Source of the DNA: UBA1351 sp965140555 | GTDB taxonomy: Bacteria > Bacillota > Clostridia > Lachnospirales > Vallitaleaceae | Length of the DNA stretch: 64,000 nucleotides | NCBI GenBank assembly: GCA_965140555.1 | Contig: OZ223259.1 | Location: 2,418,001 to 2,482,000 of the forward strand | Reading direction: 5' to 3' | In this document: piece by piece, positions 32,037 to 40,219 of the stretch | How positions within the stretch are numbered: the first letter of the stretch is position 1 | Layout: every line of letters starts with the position of its first letter | Made by a program: the position numbers and the translations under genes | The notes under the pieces: generated by a model | The model's database searches: none | Told to the model about the DNA's origin: nothing | What the model saw: only the letters and a program-made list of their open reading frames with translations

Positions 32037-33122
32037 ATGAAAAAGCAAAGGTATGTGCAACAAAGTATACAAAAGATGGGAATCATGAGCATCATCCTCA
32101 TGATGCTATTGGTAGTTGGTTGTGGAAATGAAGCAACGGAGCATTTAAGTGATGGGGATGGAACAGTAAAGGAAACCGTTGGTGAAGATGTACAACAGGA
32201 GAATGAAGTAACTGAAACAGCCGACGATGCCCACTATCCGGTGACGATAACGACGTATAATTACAGTCAAGAGCCTGTTGAGATTACCTTTGAGAAAGCA
32301 CCGGAAAAGGTATTTGCTGTTTATCAAGACTCAATTGAAACCCTATTGGCACTGGGTTTAGCGGATAGAATTGTAGCAGCAGCCGGTTTGGATCAAGAGG
32401 TGAAAGAGGAATATCAAGAAGGATTTGATACGATTAACTATATGACAGAATTTTCTCCGGATAAAGAGAATGTCATTATGTTAGAGCCTGATTTTATCGT
32501 GAGCTGGTACTCTTACTTTAGCGACAAACGCCTTGGGGATGTGGATTATTGGCACAATAGTGGTGTTAATACCTATATGATGTTAAACTCAGGGGCAGCC
32601 AAAGAACGTGATTTGGAAAATGAATATACGGATATATTGAACCTGGGTACTGTTTTTAATGTCGAAGATAAAGCACAAGCCATTGTGGATGAAATGAAAA
32701 ATGAAATAGCGAGTATATTGGCAGAAACAGAGAATCTAGAGGAGCGTCCGAGTACGCTATTGATGGAAGTTGAGAAAGACGGTATCCGTGTGTATGGAGA
32801 CAATACATTGGGTGGCGATATGGTTCGTCAGTTGGGAGCTGATTTGGTGACGGCGCCGGATAACCATATGAGTAGTGAAGTCCTTATTGAGGAAAATCCG
32901 GACGTTATTTTCACCGTATACTTCGGTAGTTCTTCCAGTATTGCAGATGCACAAGCAGCTGTAGAAAAATTAACCTTGGATCCCAAGTATCAAAGTTTGA
33001 CAGCAGTTCAAGAGGGGCATGTATATGCCATTTCCTTAGGAGAAATTTATTGTAGCGGAACACGCACCCTTGATGGGATTAAGTCACTTGCGGCAGGGAT
33101 TTATACATTAGAGGAACAATAA
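32037..33122 (+). CDS. btuF: Corrinoid ABC transporter substrate-binding lipoprotein
   Basis: A 361-residue binding protein of the BtuF/FepB (peripla_BP_2) fold. The N terminus has a basic stretch then MGIMSIILMMLLVVGCGNEA, a lipoprotein signal with the lipid-modified cysteine at about residue 29, and an acidic linker. The mature protein contains EKVFAVYQDSIETLLALGLADRIVAA, PDFIVSWYSYFS and EENPDVIFTVYFG, which are family hallmarks. The cobalamin riboswitch upstream makes vitamin B12 or cobinamide the likely ligand. Its stop overlaps the permease start by one base. Confidence 0.88.
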   Translation: MKKQRYVQQSIQKMGIMSIILMMLLVVGCGNEATEHLSDGDGTVKETVGEDVQQENEVTETADDAHYPVTITTYNYSQEPVEITFEKAPEKVFAVYQDSIETLLALGLADRIVAAAGLDQEVKEEYQEGFDTINYMTEFSPDKENVIMLEPDFIVSWYSYFSDKRLGDVDYWHNSGVNTYMMLNSGAAKERDLENEYTDILNLGTVFNVEDKAQAIVDEMKNEIASILAETENLEERPSTLLMEVEKDGIRVYGDNTLGGDMVRQLGADLVTAPDNHMSSEVLIEENPDVIFTVYFGSSSSIADAQAAVEKLTLDPKYQSLTAVQEGHVYAISLGEIYCSGTRTLDGIKSLAAGIYTLEEQ

Positions 33123-34162
33123 TGAAAAAAACAATAACGTTATGTTGCATCTTACTTGGACTGTTGTGTGCTTCAGTTATTGTTGCTGTAGCGTTGGGCT
33201 CGAGTCACATCCGATTTATGGATGTGACTCATGTTATTCAATATAAACTCCTACGGGGTGATGAGCTATCAATGTATGGGGACGGAGCAATCCATGATGT
33301 TATATGGCTTATTCGAGCTCCAAGGGTTATATTGGCAGTCATTGTCGGTGGGGGATTGGCTGTTTGTGGCTTAGTGATGCAGGCTATTGTGAAAAACCCT
33401 CTTGCCGATCCGTATATTCTTGGCGTTTCTTCAGGAGCCTCCTTAGGAGCGACCTTAGCTATTATGCTTGGGATAGGTGTTTATTTTGGGGTTTACTCTG
33501 TTGGGATTATGGCTTTTTTCGGAGCAATGGGTGCAAGCGTTTTGGTGCTTGTTATAGCCCATGCCAAGTCCAAGCCCACATCTATGAAGTTGGTCCTATC
33601 CGGTATGGCAGTGAGTTCGATTTTTTCGTCTTTTTCAAGTTTTATTGTGTTTATTGCGAATGATAAAGAGGGAATACAGACAATTACCTTTTGGCTTATG
33701 GGGAGTTTAGCAGGTGCCAACTGGCAGACATTGATCATTGTAGCATGTGTTGTTTTATTGGGGAGTCTGTTTTTCTTTTTCGGATACAGGACATTAGACC
33801 TTATGCTGTTAGGAGATGAAGTTGCGATCACCCTTGGAAAAAATTTGAATGGGGCACGTATCTTGTTTATGATGGTATCAGCGGTTATGATTGGATTTAT
33901 TGTCTTTGTTTCAGGAATGATCGGGTTTGTAGGACTCATCATCCCTCATGTAACTCGAATGCTGGTAGGCACGGGACACAAAGCCAATATTCCTTTAGCG
34001 TTTCTATGTGGGAGTCTATTTATGGTTTGGGCAGATGTAGCATCGCGTATCATCATACCTTATACAGAGTTGCCCATAGGTATTCTAATATCTATGATTG
34101 GTGCCCCTTTCTTTGTCTATATGCTTATAGCTAAGGAATACCGTTATGGAGGTGAGCATTGA
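33122..34162 (+). CDS. btuC: Corrinoid ABC transporter permease (FecCD family)
   Basis: A 346-residue FecCD/BtuC-type permease with about ten membrane helices. It shows LIRAPRVILAVIVGGGLAVCGLVMQA near the start, LADPYILGVSSGASLGATLAI, and the cytoplasmic coupling segment GLIIPHVTRMLVGTGHK. This protein forms the membrane channel of the corrinoid importer. It starts within the stop of the binding-protein gene and ends overlapping the ATPase start, so the three genes form one tightly coupled unit. Confidence 0.92.
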   Translation: MKKTITLCCILLGLLCASVIVAVALGSSHIRFMDVTHVIQYKLLRGDELSMYGDGAIHDVIWLIRAPRVILAVIVGGGLAVCGLVMQAIVKNPLADPYILGVSSGASLGATLAIMLGIGVYFGVYSVGIMAFFGAMGASVLVLVIAHAKSKPTSMKLVLSGMAVSSIFSSFSSFIVFIANDKEGIQTITFWLMGSLAGANWQTLIIVACVVLLGSLFFFFGYRTLDLMLLGDEVAITLGKNLNGARILFMMVSAVMIGFIVFVSGMIGFVGLIIPHVTRMLVGTGHKANIPLAFLCGSLFMVWADVASRIIIPYTELPIGILISMIGAPFFVYMLIAKEYRYGGEH

Positions 34163-34926
34163 TGTTTCTTCAAGTGGGTCAACTACACGCAGGATATGGT
34201 AAAAAAGATATTTTGAAAGATATTCAATTACATATACAGGAGAAAGAATTTGTTGGTATTGTAGGACCTAATGGGTGTGGGAAATCGACATTGTTAAAGA
34301 CGATGTATCGGGTTCTAAAACCGACCGCGGGATGGGTGAATCTGGAAGGGGAGTCTTTATTGGAGATGCCTTATAAAGAGAGTGCCAAGAAGTTAGGTGT
34401 CGTTGCCCAACAACAGCAGGCTTCTTTCGATTTTACCGTGGAAGAATTGATTTTATTGGGACGAACACCCTATAAGAAACTTTTTGAAAGTAACCATCGC
34501 AAGGATTATGAGAAGTTACAACAGGTTCTGGAGCAACTGGACTTAGTAACATATGCAAAACGTTCCTTTAATGCACTTTCAGGTGGTGAGAGACAACGGG
34601 TATTATTGGCGAGAGCGCTTATTCAAGAGCCGGAATGCCTTATGCTGGATGAACCCACGAATCATATGGATATTAAGCATCAGCTCACCTTGCTGTCCTT
34701 GGTGAAAGGGATGCCTGTGACAGTGCTGACGGTGTTACATGATCTGAATCTAGCTGTACAATATTGTGACCGACTATATGTCATGAAGGATGGGAATGTC
34801 GTAGCAAGCGGGAAACCGATGGACGTATTAACGACGGAATTAATTCGTGATGTATATGATGTCGAAGCCAAGTACCTCTATGATGCTGAGATGGGAAGGT
34901 ACCATATTATATATCATGACATCTGA
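34162..34926 (+). CDS. btuD: Corrinoid ABC transporter ATPase
   Basis: A 254-residue ABC ATPase. Walker A is GPNGCGKST (about residues 35-43), the signature LSGGERQRVLLARAL lies near residue 136, Walker B LMLDEPTNHMD follows and the switch histidine is in VLHDLNLA. The FepC/BtuD branch is supported by the KKDILKDIQLHI and LGRTPYKKLFES segments. The ATG at 34162 overlaps the permease stop and has GGAGGTG in front; a TTG three bases earlier is an alternative. It powers corrinoid import with the two preceding proteins. Confidence 0.92.
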   Translation: MFLQVGQLHAGYGKKDILKDIQLHIQEKEFVGIVGPNGCGKSTLLKTMYRVLKPTAGWVNLEGESLLEMPYKESAKKLGVVAQQQQASFDFTVEELILLGRTPYKKLFESNHRKDYEKLQQVLEQLDLVTYAKRSFNALSGGERQRVLLARALIQEPECLMLDEPTNHMDIKHQLTLLSLVKGMPVTVLTVLHDLNLAVQYCDRLYVMKDGNVVASGKPMDVLTTELIRDVYDVEAKYLYDAEMGRYHIIYHDI

Positions 34927-34969
34927 GGGGAATCATGGTATGATATAGAGTAAGAAAGGGGCTTATACT

Positions 34970-35872
34970 ATGACTTTAACGCAATTACAGTATGTCGTTA
35001 CTATTGCAGAAAAAGGCTCTATGAATGAAGCGGCGAAGGCGTTGTTTATTACTCAACCGAGTTTGACGAATGCGGTCAAAGAATTGGAACGGGAATTGCA
35101 GATTACGATATTCAATCGGAGTAATCGAGGCATCACAGTTTCGCCGGAAGGAACGGAGTTTTTAGGATATGCTAGACAGGTTCTAGAACAAGCGGCACTT
35201 CTTGAAGAACGCTATAAGAATATTCCGAAACAACGGCCTCGATTTTCTGTTTCGACCCAACACTATTCCTTTGCAGTAGAAGCCTTTGCAGAAGTCATAC
35301 GAGCCTTTGACAGAGAGAACTACGAATTCACGTTGCGTGAAACACAAACGTATGAAATTATAGAAGATGTGAGTCACTTAGTGAGTGAATTAGGCGTTAT
35401 CTATCTGTCAGATGCCAATGAACAAGTCATGAAAAAGCTTATGCGACAACATCAGCTTTTATTTCACCCCCTTTTTGAGGCTAGACCTCATGTTTTTATC
35501 TATGCCAAACATCCCCTAGCGCATTTAGATGCCATTCGAATTTCTCAACTTGATGCATACCCCTATCTTTCTTTTGAACAGGGAACGAATAATGCGTTCT
35601 ATTATTCAGAAGAAATTTTGAATACCTTAGATCGACCTAAGAATATTAAGGTGCGAGATCGTGCGACACTATTTAATCTATTGATTGGTTTGGATGGGTA
35701 TACTGTAAGTTCAGGCATTATCAATGAGAATCTGAATGGAAAGGATATTATCGCAAAGCCGCTATTGGAAGAAGGCAGCATGCGTATTGGTATTATTCAG
35801 AAAAAAGACGTTGCATTGAGCCGTTATGGGAACTATTACATTGAAGCGTTACATCGCGTTGTGAAGTGTTAG
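34970..35872 (+). CDS. LysR-type transcriptional regulator
   Basis: A 300-residue LysR-family regulator with the N-terminal winged helix (TLTQLQYVVTIAEKGSMNEA, then AKALFITQPSLTNAVKELE and FNRSNRGITVSPEG) and the two-subdomain effector part. The segments HPLFEARPHVFIYAKHPLAHL and GYTVSSGIINENLNGKDIIAKPL lie in the effector fold. The ATG follows AAAGGGG. It is near but not part of the corrinoid importer. A plausible target is not evident, and the neighbouring MetE-like gene is only a possibility. Confidence 0.9.
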   Translation: MTLTQLQYVVTIAEKGSMNEAAKALFITQPSLTNAVKELERELQITIFNRSNRGITVSPEGTEFLGYARQVLEQAALLEERYKNIPKQRPRFSVSTQHYSFAVEAFAEVIRAFDRENYEFTLRETQTYEIIEDVSHLVSELGVIYLSDANEQVMKKLMRQHQLLFHPLFEARPHVFIYAKHPLAHLDAIRISQLDAYPYLSFEQGTNNAFYYSEEILNTLDRPKNIKVRDRATLFNLLIGLDGYTVSSGIINENLNGKDIIAKPLLEEGSMRIGIIQKKDVALSRYGNYYIEALHRVVKC

Positions 35873-35884
35873 TTTATTGTATGA

Positions 35885-35944
35885 CTCATAAATAGACAAA
35901 TTATTGGCTCAAAGTTGAAGGAATAAGGGTCGTGTCAGTACACT
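35885..35944. repeat. Degenerate relative of the 36769-36933 repeat
   Basis: CTCATAAATAGA at 35885-35896 is the reverse complement of the inner end of the element at 36769-36933. CGTGTCAGTACACT at 35931-35944 is identical to that element's right end (36919-36932). The spacing is much shorter, so this looks like a deleted copy. It lies in the promoter region of the AraC-like gene. Confidence 0.5.
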
Positions 35945-35968
35945 CGTGAGAGAAGGAGGTGGCTGAGT

Positions 35969-36772
35969 GTGATACTCCAAAAGAAAGCCCAAGGCCATGC
36001 CATGCATTTTATAGAAGAAATATGGTATGTTAAAGAGTCGGACTTGTCGAAGGAGAAACAGAAAGATATTATTATCCCTTCCGGTCGGCTACACGTTGTC
36101 TATAATATGTGGGAGCCTTATTACTGGGTACAAGAAGATGAAGAGAAGAAGCGACTTCCTGATATTGCTCTTGTAGGTCAAATGAAGAAACCGGAGTACA
36201 TTGAATATTCAAAAAATTTATGGCAAGTGGGTATTGTTATAAAGCCGTTGGGATTCTATAGCCTATCAGGTTCCCATGTGGGTGGCTTTAAGACCTTGAT
36301 TCAAGATGCCCAAAGCATAAGGCTTTTGAATGACGTACAGAAGATGATTCGTCGAGTTGTATCCAAAGAGACAATAGACGATGAAGCGATAGTAGAACAG
36401 ATATACCACCGGATAGAGCAGTATCTTGTTGGAAAACTGTGGGATGATCCGGTGTTAACGATGTTAGAAGGTGTTATTCAAACAATAGAAGACCGGAAGG
36501 GCTTAGTGACGATATCAGAAGTCGCATCCCAAGTGGGATATAGTTTGAATGGGCTCGAACGCAAATTCAAAAAATATATGGGGATGACCCTCAAGCAATA
36601 TGCGGATATCATCAAGTTGAAACAGGCCTATTCAAAGATGGATGCCTTAGATTACTTCTATGACCAACCCCATTACATTAAAACAATGAAAAAGTATACG
36701 TTTATGAGTCCTAAAGCATTGGAAGCATCCAAGAAAATTAGTTTGAAAAAAATGCTGAAGGAAGAGGACTAG
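35969..36772 (+). CDS. AraC-like regulator (DUF6597-type sensor plus HTH)
   Basis: A 267-residue protein. The N-terminal part (residues 10-110, IIIPSGRLHVVYNMWEPYY and GIVIKPLGFYSLSG) resembles the DUF6597 sensor domain of AraC-like proteins. The C-terminal part has a recognisable AraC helix-turn-helix (TISEVASQVGYSLNGLERKF, KKYMGMTLKQYADIIKLKQA), with YDQPHYIKTMKKYTFMSPKAL as the second helix-turn-helix. The start is GTG with AAGGAGG upstream. It is bracketed by two related repeat sequences, and its stop codon lies in the first bases of the right-hand element. The target is unknown. Confidence 0.82.
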   Translation: MILQKKAQGHAMHFIEEIWYVKESDLSKEKQKDIIIPSGRLHVVYNMWEPYYWVQEDEEKKRLPDIALVGQMKKPEYIEYSKNLWQVGIVIKPLGFYSLSGSHVGGFKTLIQDAQSIRLLNDVQKMIRRVVSKETIDDEAIVEQIYHRIEQYLVGKLWDDPVLTMLEGVIQTIEDRKGLVTISEVASQVGYSLNGLERKFKKYMGMTLKQYADIIKLKQAYSKMDALDYFYDQPHYIKTMKKYTFMSPKALEASKKISLKKMLKEED

Positions 36773-36933
36773 TGTGCTGGCACGTTCATATTTGAACTAA
36801 TTATGCTGCATATTTTTTCATAGGCAAGGCGCTGGAATGAGGCGATGCGGTGGCATCGTCGATTGACAGCAACGATGTCCTATGGGAAGACAGGCAAATA
36901 ATTATTCTATTTATGAGCGTGTCAGTACACTAG
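36769..36933. mobile_element. 165-bp MITE-like element with long terminal inverted repeats
   Basis: The left end CTAGTGTGCTGGCACGTTCA (36769-36788) and the right end (36914-36933) are inverted repeats differing at three positions in 20. Similarity continues inward for another 15-20 bases (TAATTAT shared). The ends start and finish with CTAG, which fits a TA-targeting (mariner/IS630-like) MITE. It has no coding content. TACACTAG is also duplicated just past the right end. A shortened relative is at 35885-35944, so the AraC-like gene is flanked on both sides. Confidence 0.6.
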
Positions 36934-37007
36934 TACACTAGCCGATTTTTTACAATCAATAGACGGTGGATTCATATATAATAAACTTAATTTAAAGGAG
37001 GTTTATT

Positions 37008-37880
37008 ATGGAAAAAGTTTTAGTTGCCGGAGGAACAGGATATTTTGGTGGGCACATGATTCGTGTACTTCATGAGTCCGGATATGAAGTGGTTGCGATT
37101 GCTCGGTCGGAGAAGAAAATTAGAGAATTGAAGCCTTACATAGATAAAGTTATTATTGGAAGTGTTACGCGTCCTGAAGACTTAAAAGGAATCATGGACG
37201 ATGTCGACATGGTCATTACGAGTATTGGAATCACGCGTCAAAAAGATGGCGTGACCTATATGGACGTAGACTATGGGGCGAATATGAATCTGTTGGAGGA
37301 AGCCTTGCGTGCAGGGGTAAAACGGTTCATGTATATATCTGCCCTTAACGGACAACGGTTTACACAGTTGAAAATCATGAATGCAAAGGAACGGTTCGTC
37401 TCAGAATTGAAAAAGGCTCCTATTGATAGTTATGTCATTCGTCCAAGTGGATTTTTCAGTGATATCAAAGAAATCTATGATATGGCTAAAAAAGGCAGGG
37501 CTTATGTGTTTGGTCAAGGGGAAGTACGTGCGAATCCTATTCATGGTCATGATTTGGCAAATTTTTGCTTAGACGTTTTAAAGAATCCGAATCAATGGAA
37601 GGATAGAGATGGAGACTATAGCATTGGTGGGCCGGACGTCTTGAACCAAGAAGACATTGCACAAATAGCATTTAAAGTTCTTGGGAAACAACCTAAAATC
37701 ACCCACATCCCGAGTGGAGTGGCAAGGGCCTTAACTAAGATTTTACCTAAAATAACAAAGCAGTCTTTTTATGGTCCTATAGAATTTTTTCTTACTGTTT
37801 TGCTGGAAGACATGGTTGGACCTACCTATGGTACGATTCGTTTAGAGGAATTCTTTGAATCGGTTCATGAGAATGAATAA
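37008..37880 (+). CDS. NAD(P)-binding SDR-family protein (NmrA/atypical SDR type)
   Basis: A 290-residue atypical short-chain dehydrogenase-like protein. The N-terminal VLVAGGTGYFGGHMIRVLHE contains the GGxGxxG dinucleotide motif (residues 8-14), and DVDMVITSIGITRQ and FMYISALNGQR follow. RPSGFFSDIKEIYDMA and the PIHGHDLANFC region match nucleotide-sugar/NmrA-like epimerases, but the catalytic YxxxK pair is not obvious. It may therefore bind nucleotide without standard dehydrogenase activity. AAAGGAGG precedes the ATG and TATAAT is at 36977-36982. It is a single-gene unit ending at a strong terminator. Confidence 0.82.
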   Translation: MEKVLVAGGTGYFGGHMIRVLHESGYEVVAIARSEKKIRELKPYIDKVIIGSVTRPEDLKGIMDDVDMVITSIGITRQKDGVTYMDVDYGANMNLLEEALRAGVKRFMYISALNGQRFTQLKIMNAKERFVSELKKAPIDSYVIRPSGFFSDIKEIYDMAKKGRAYVFGQGEVRANPIHGHDLANFCLDVLKNPNQWKDRDGDYSIGGPDVLNQEDIAQIAFKVLGKQPKITHIPSGVARALTKILPKITKQSFYGPIEFFLTVLLEDMVGPTYGTIRLEEFFESVHENE

Positions 37881-37901
37881 AACTCGTGTATATGATTTTT
37901 C

Positions 37902-37955
37902 ATAAACAAGGGCTTGATATAGTTATAATCTATATCAAGCCCTTGTTTATTTGTA
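37902..37955 (+). terminator. 21-bp perfect hairpin terminator
   Basis: The arms at 37902-37922 and 37930-37950 are perfect reverse complements around a 7-base loop (TTATAAT), followed by a T-rich stretch. The stem is unusually long. Confidence 0.85.
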
Positions 37956-38014
37956 TTATTCAAAGAGGAAGAATGGCGGTATACTAGGTTTAAACATCTA
38001 AGGAGGAAGAATCA

Positions 38015-39154
38015 ATGGAAAATCAACGGATAGCAGCACCTTTTAAAATGGATATTGTGGGAAGTTTTCTTCGACCAAAAGCATTATTGGAGGCAAGAGA
38101 GAACTATAAAAAGGGAACAATAGATGATGAAGCGTTAAAAAGTATAGAAGATGAAGCCATAAAACGATTGATTCAACAGCAAAAAGAAGCCGGATTATCA
38201 GTGCTTACGGATGGTGAGTTCCGCCGAAGTTCATGGCATTTGGATTTCATGTGGGCCTTTGAGGGCGTTGGTCATGAGCAAACAAAGACAGGAATCCCGT
38301 TTCATGGAGAACCGGCAATGATTGATGATACCTTTTTGACAGGGAAGGTTTCAGTTGGTCGACATCCTTTTGTGGATCATTTCCGATTTGTGAAATCTTT
38401 TGAAGAAGAAGGAATGGTGGCAAGACAAACGATACCGGCTCCTGCCCAATTTTTCTTTCAAATGATTACATCAGAAAATCTAGCATCAACACGTCGTATT
38501 TATGCTACAGATGAGGCACTGATGGAGGATATCGCAGCAGGCTATCGTCAAGTGATTAGAGATCTTTATGATGAAGGATGTAGAAATGTACAGTTTGACG
38601 ATTGCACTTGGGGTGTATGTGTTGATCCAAATGCATGCATGATTTTAGATACCGATGAAGCAGGGCTAAAAGATAGAATTAATCAGCTGGTTCGGATAAA
38701 TAATATGGCGATTGAAGGTAAACCGGAAGATTTAGTCATTACAACCCATATATGTCGGGGGAATTTTCACTCAACATGGGCATGTCAGGGAGGTTATGAT
38801 GTTGTTGCTGATCCGTTGTTTCATGCCGAAGATGTAGATGCCTTTTATTTGGAATTTGATGATGAACGTTCCGGTGGATTTGAACCTCTACGCCATGTAG
38901 GCGAGAAGAAGACCGTTGTATTGGGACTTGTGACAACAAAAAAAGCATCCCTAGAAGATAAGGATGCCCTAATTGCACGTATTCATGAAGCGAGTCAATA
39001 TATTCCTCTTGAACGATTGGCGTTAAGCCCTCAATGTGGCTTTGCCTCCACTCATGAAGGCAATAACCTGACGGAAGAGGAACAGTGGGCAAAGATTGCT
39101 CTTGTTCGAGACGTTGCAAAAGAAGTATGGGGGACTACAGGTCATCAACAATAG
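38015..39154 (+). CDS. MetE-like cobalamin-independent methyltransferase (YxjG/YxjH type)
   Basis: A 379-residue protein corresponding to the C-terminal catalytic half of MetE, like Bacillus YxjG/YxjH, which transfers methyl groups in methionine metabolism. Expected zinc ligands are in TTHICRGNFHS (His and Cys, about residues 245-255) and LSPQCGFAST (Cys, about residue 342). LTDGEFRRSSWHLDF near the N terminus binds substrate. The ordinary N-terminal MetE domain is absent, as in that subfamily. AGGAGG precedes the ATG. Its 3' end overlaps the end of the convergent nrdB gene by 20 bp. The methyl donor is not determinable. Confidence 0.88.
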   Translation: MENQRIAAPFKMDIVGSFLRPKALLEARENYKKGTIDDEALKSIEDEAIKRLIQQQKEAGLSVLTDGEFRRSSWHLDFMWAFEGVGHEQTKTGIPFHGEPAMIDDTFLTGKVSVGRHPFVDHFRFVKSFEEEGMVARQTIPAPAQFFFQMITSENLASTRRIYATDEALMEDIAAGYRQVIRDLYDEGCRNVQFDDCTWGVCVDPNACMILDTDEAGLKDRINQLVRINNMAIEGKPEDLVITTHICRGNFHSTWACQGGYDVVADPLFHAEDVDAFYLEFDDERSGGFEPLRHVGEKKTVVLGLVTTKKASLEDKDALIARIHEASQYIPLERLALSPQCGFASTHEGNNLTEEEQWAKIALVRDVAKEVWGTTGHQQ

Positions 39155-40184
39155 CGCCAGCTTTGCTGTAGGCAGTTGATTTAGCTTCAAAGAAATCGGT
39201 TTTTACTAGATTTGGGTCAGCGTATTCGCTGACCCATTTCATATTCTCGGGTTCTTCTTCGAATCCAGGATATAGGACAGACAAACCGATACTTGTAGAG
39301 CGCTCATTACCAAGATATTTGATATAGCTTTCCACATTTTTCATGCTTAATCCGCTGATACGGTCACCTAAAATGTAGGCACCCCATTCGATTTCGTGTT
39401 CAACACCTGTACGAATCATTGATTCATAAACGGCCTTGGACGCTTCATCAAATAAGTCCGGCTCTTCCTTTCGAAGTTCGTTAATCAAGTTGCGGAATAA
39501 CCATAGATGGGTATTTTCATCCCGATTGATATAACGAATCTCCTGAACGGATCCCATCATAATGCCGTTTCTTCCCAGATTATAGAAAAACATAAAGCCT
39601 GAATAGAAATAGACACCTTCAAGAATATAATTGGCAATAACTGTTTTCATAAAGTTTTCCTTGTTGGGCTCGTTATAAAAACTGTTATATAAATCACCGA
39701 TGAATTCATTTCGCTTCAGAAGTCGTTCGTCGTTCTTCCATTGGTATAGGACATCTGTTCGTTCCTCAGGAGAGCAGATGGTATCGAGCATATAGCCGTA
39801 ACTTTGTGAATGAACAGCTTCTTGAAACGCTTGAATGGTCAAACAGAGGTTTATTTCGTTTGCTGTAATATAATCGGCGATGTTCGGAAGGTTCGCTGTT
39901 TGTATGCTGTCTAGAAAGACTAAAAAGGATAGGATTTTGTCAAAGGCGGTTTTGAGTTCAGGTGTCATTTGACGATAGTCTTTAGTATCTTGATTCAGAT
40001 TGATTTCTTCAGGAATCCAAAAATTATTCATCGCATTGCGATACCAACCGGATACCCATGTATATTTCATATTATTAAAATCATTTAGATTGGTTGTATT
40101 ACCTCCGATAATCCGTCGTTTTAAGATATCAATATCACCATCGGCATTGAAAAGTTGTTTTCTTTCTAAATTTGATGCAGTCAT
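39135..40184 (-). CDS. nrdB: Class I ribonucleotide reductase beta subunit
   Basis: A 349-residue ferritin-like radical-generating subunit that supplies the radical for reduction of ribonucleotides by the NrdA protein. Metal ligands are expected in FLVFLDSIQTAN (Asp), FQEAVHSQSYGYML (Glu and His), YILEGVYFYSGF (Glu) and NRDENTHLWLF (Glu and His). The tyrosine in HSQSYGYM is at the position of the radical tyrosine, so the classical iron or manganese cofactor is plausible. It follows nrdA by 35 bp on the minus strand and shares its NrdR-controlled promoter. The last 20 bp overlap the MetE-like gene on the other strand. Confidence 0.93.
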   Translation of the reverse strand: MTASNLERKQLFNADGDIDILKRRIIGGNTTNLNDFNNMKYTWVSGWYRNAMNNFWIPEEINLNQDTKDYRQMTPELKTAFDKILSFLVFLDSIQTANLPNIADYITANEINLCLTIQAFQEAVHSQSYGYMLDTICSPEERTDVLYQWKNDERLLKRNEFIGDLYNSFYNEPNKENFMKTVIANYILEGVYFYSGFMFFYNLGRNGIMMGSVQEIRYINRDENTHLWLFRNLINELRKEEPDLFDEASKAVYESMIRTGVEHEIEWGAYILGDRISGLSMKNVESYIKYLGNERSTSIGLSVLYPGFEEEPENMKWVSEYADPNLVKTDFFEAKSTAYSKAGAIVDDL

Positions 40185-40219
40185 TGTAGTAACCTCTACT
40201 TTCTATAAGAGTAATCGTT

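Noticed and set aside
34918..34969. Imperfect inverted sequence with GACATC and CATGGTATG after btuD
   Set aside because: The arms do not pair well and there is no T run, so it is not called a terminator.
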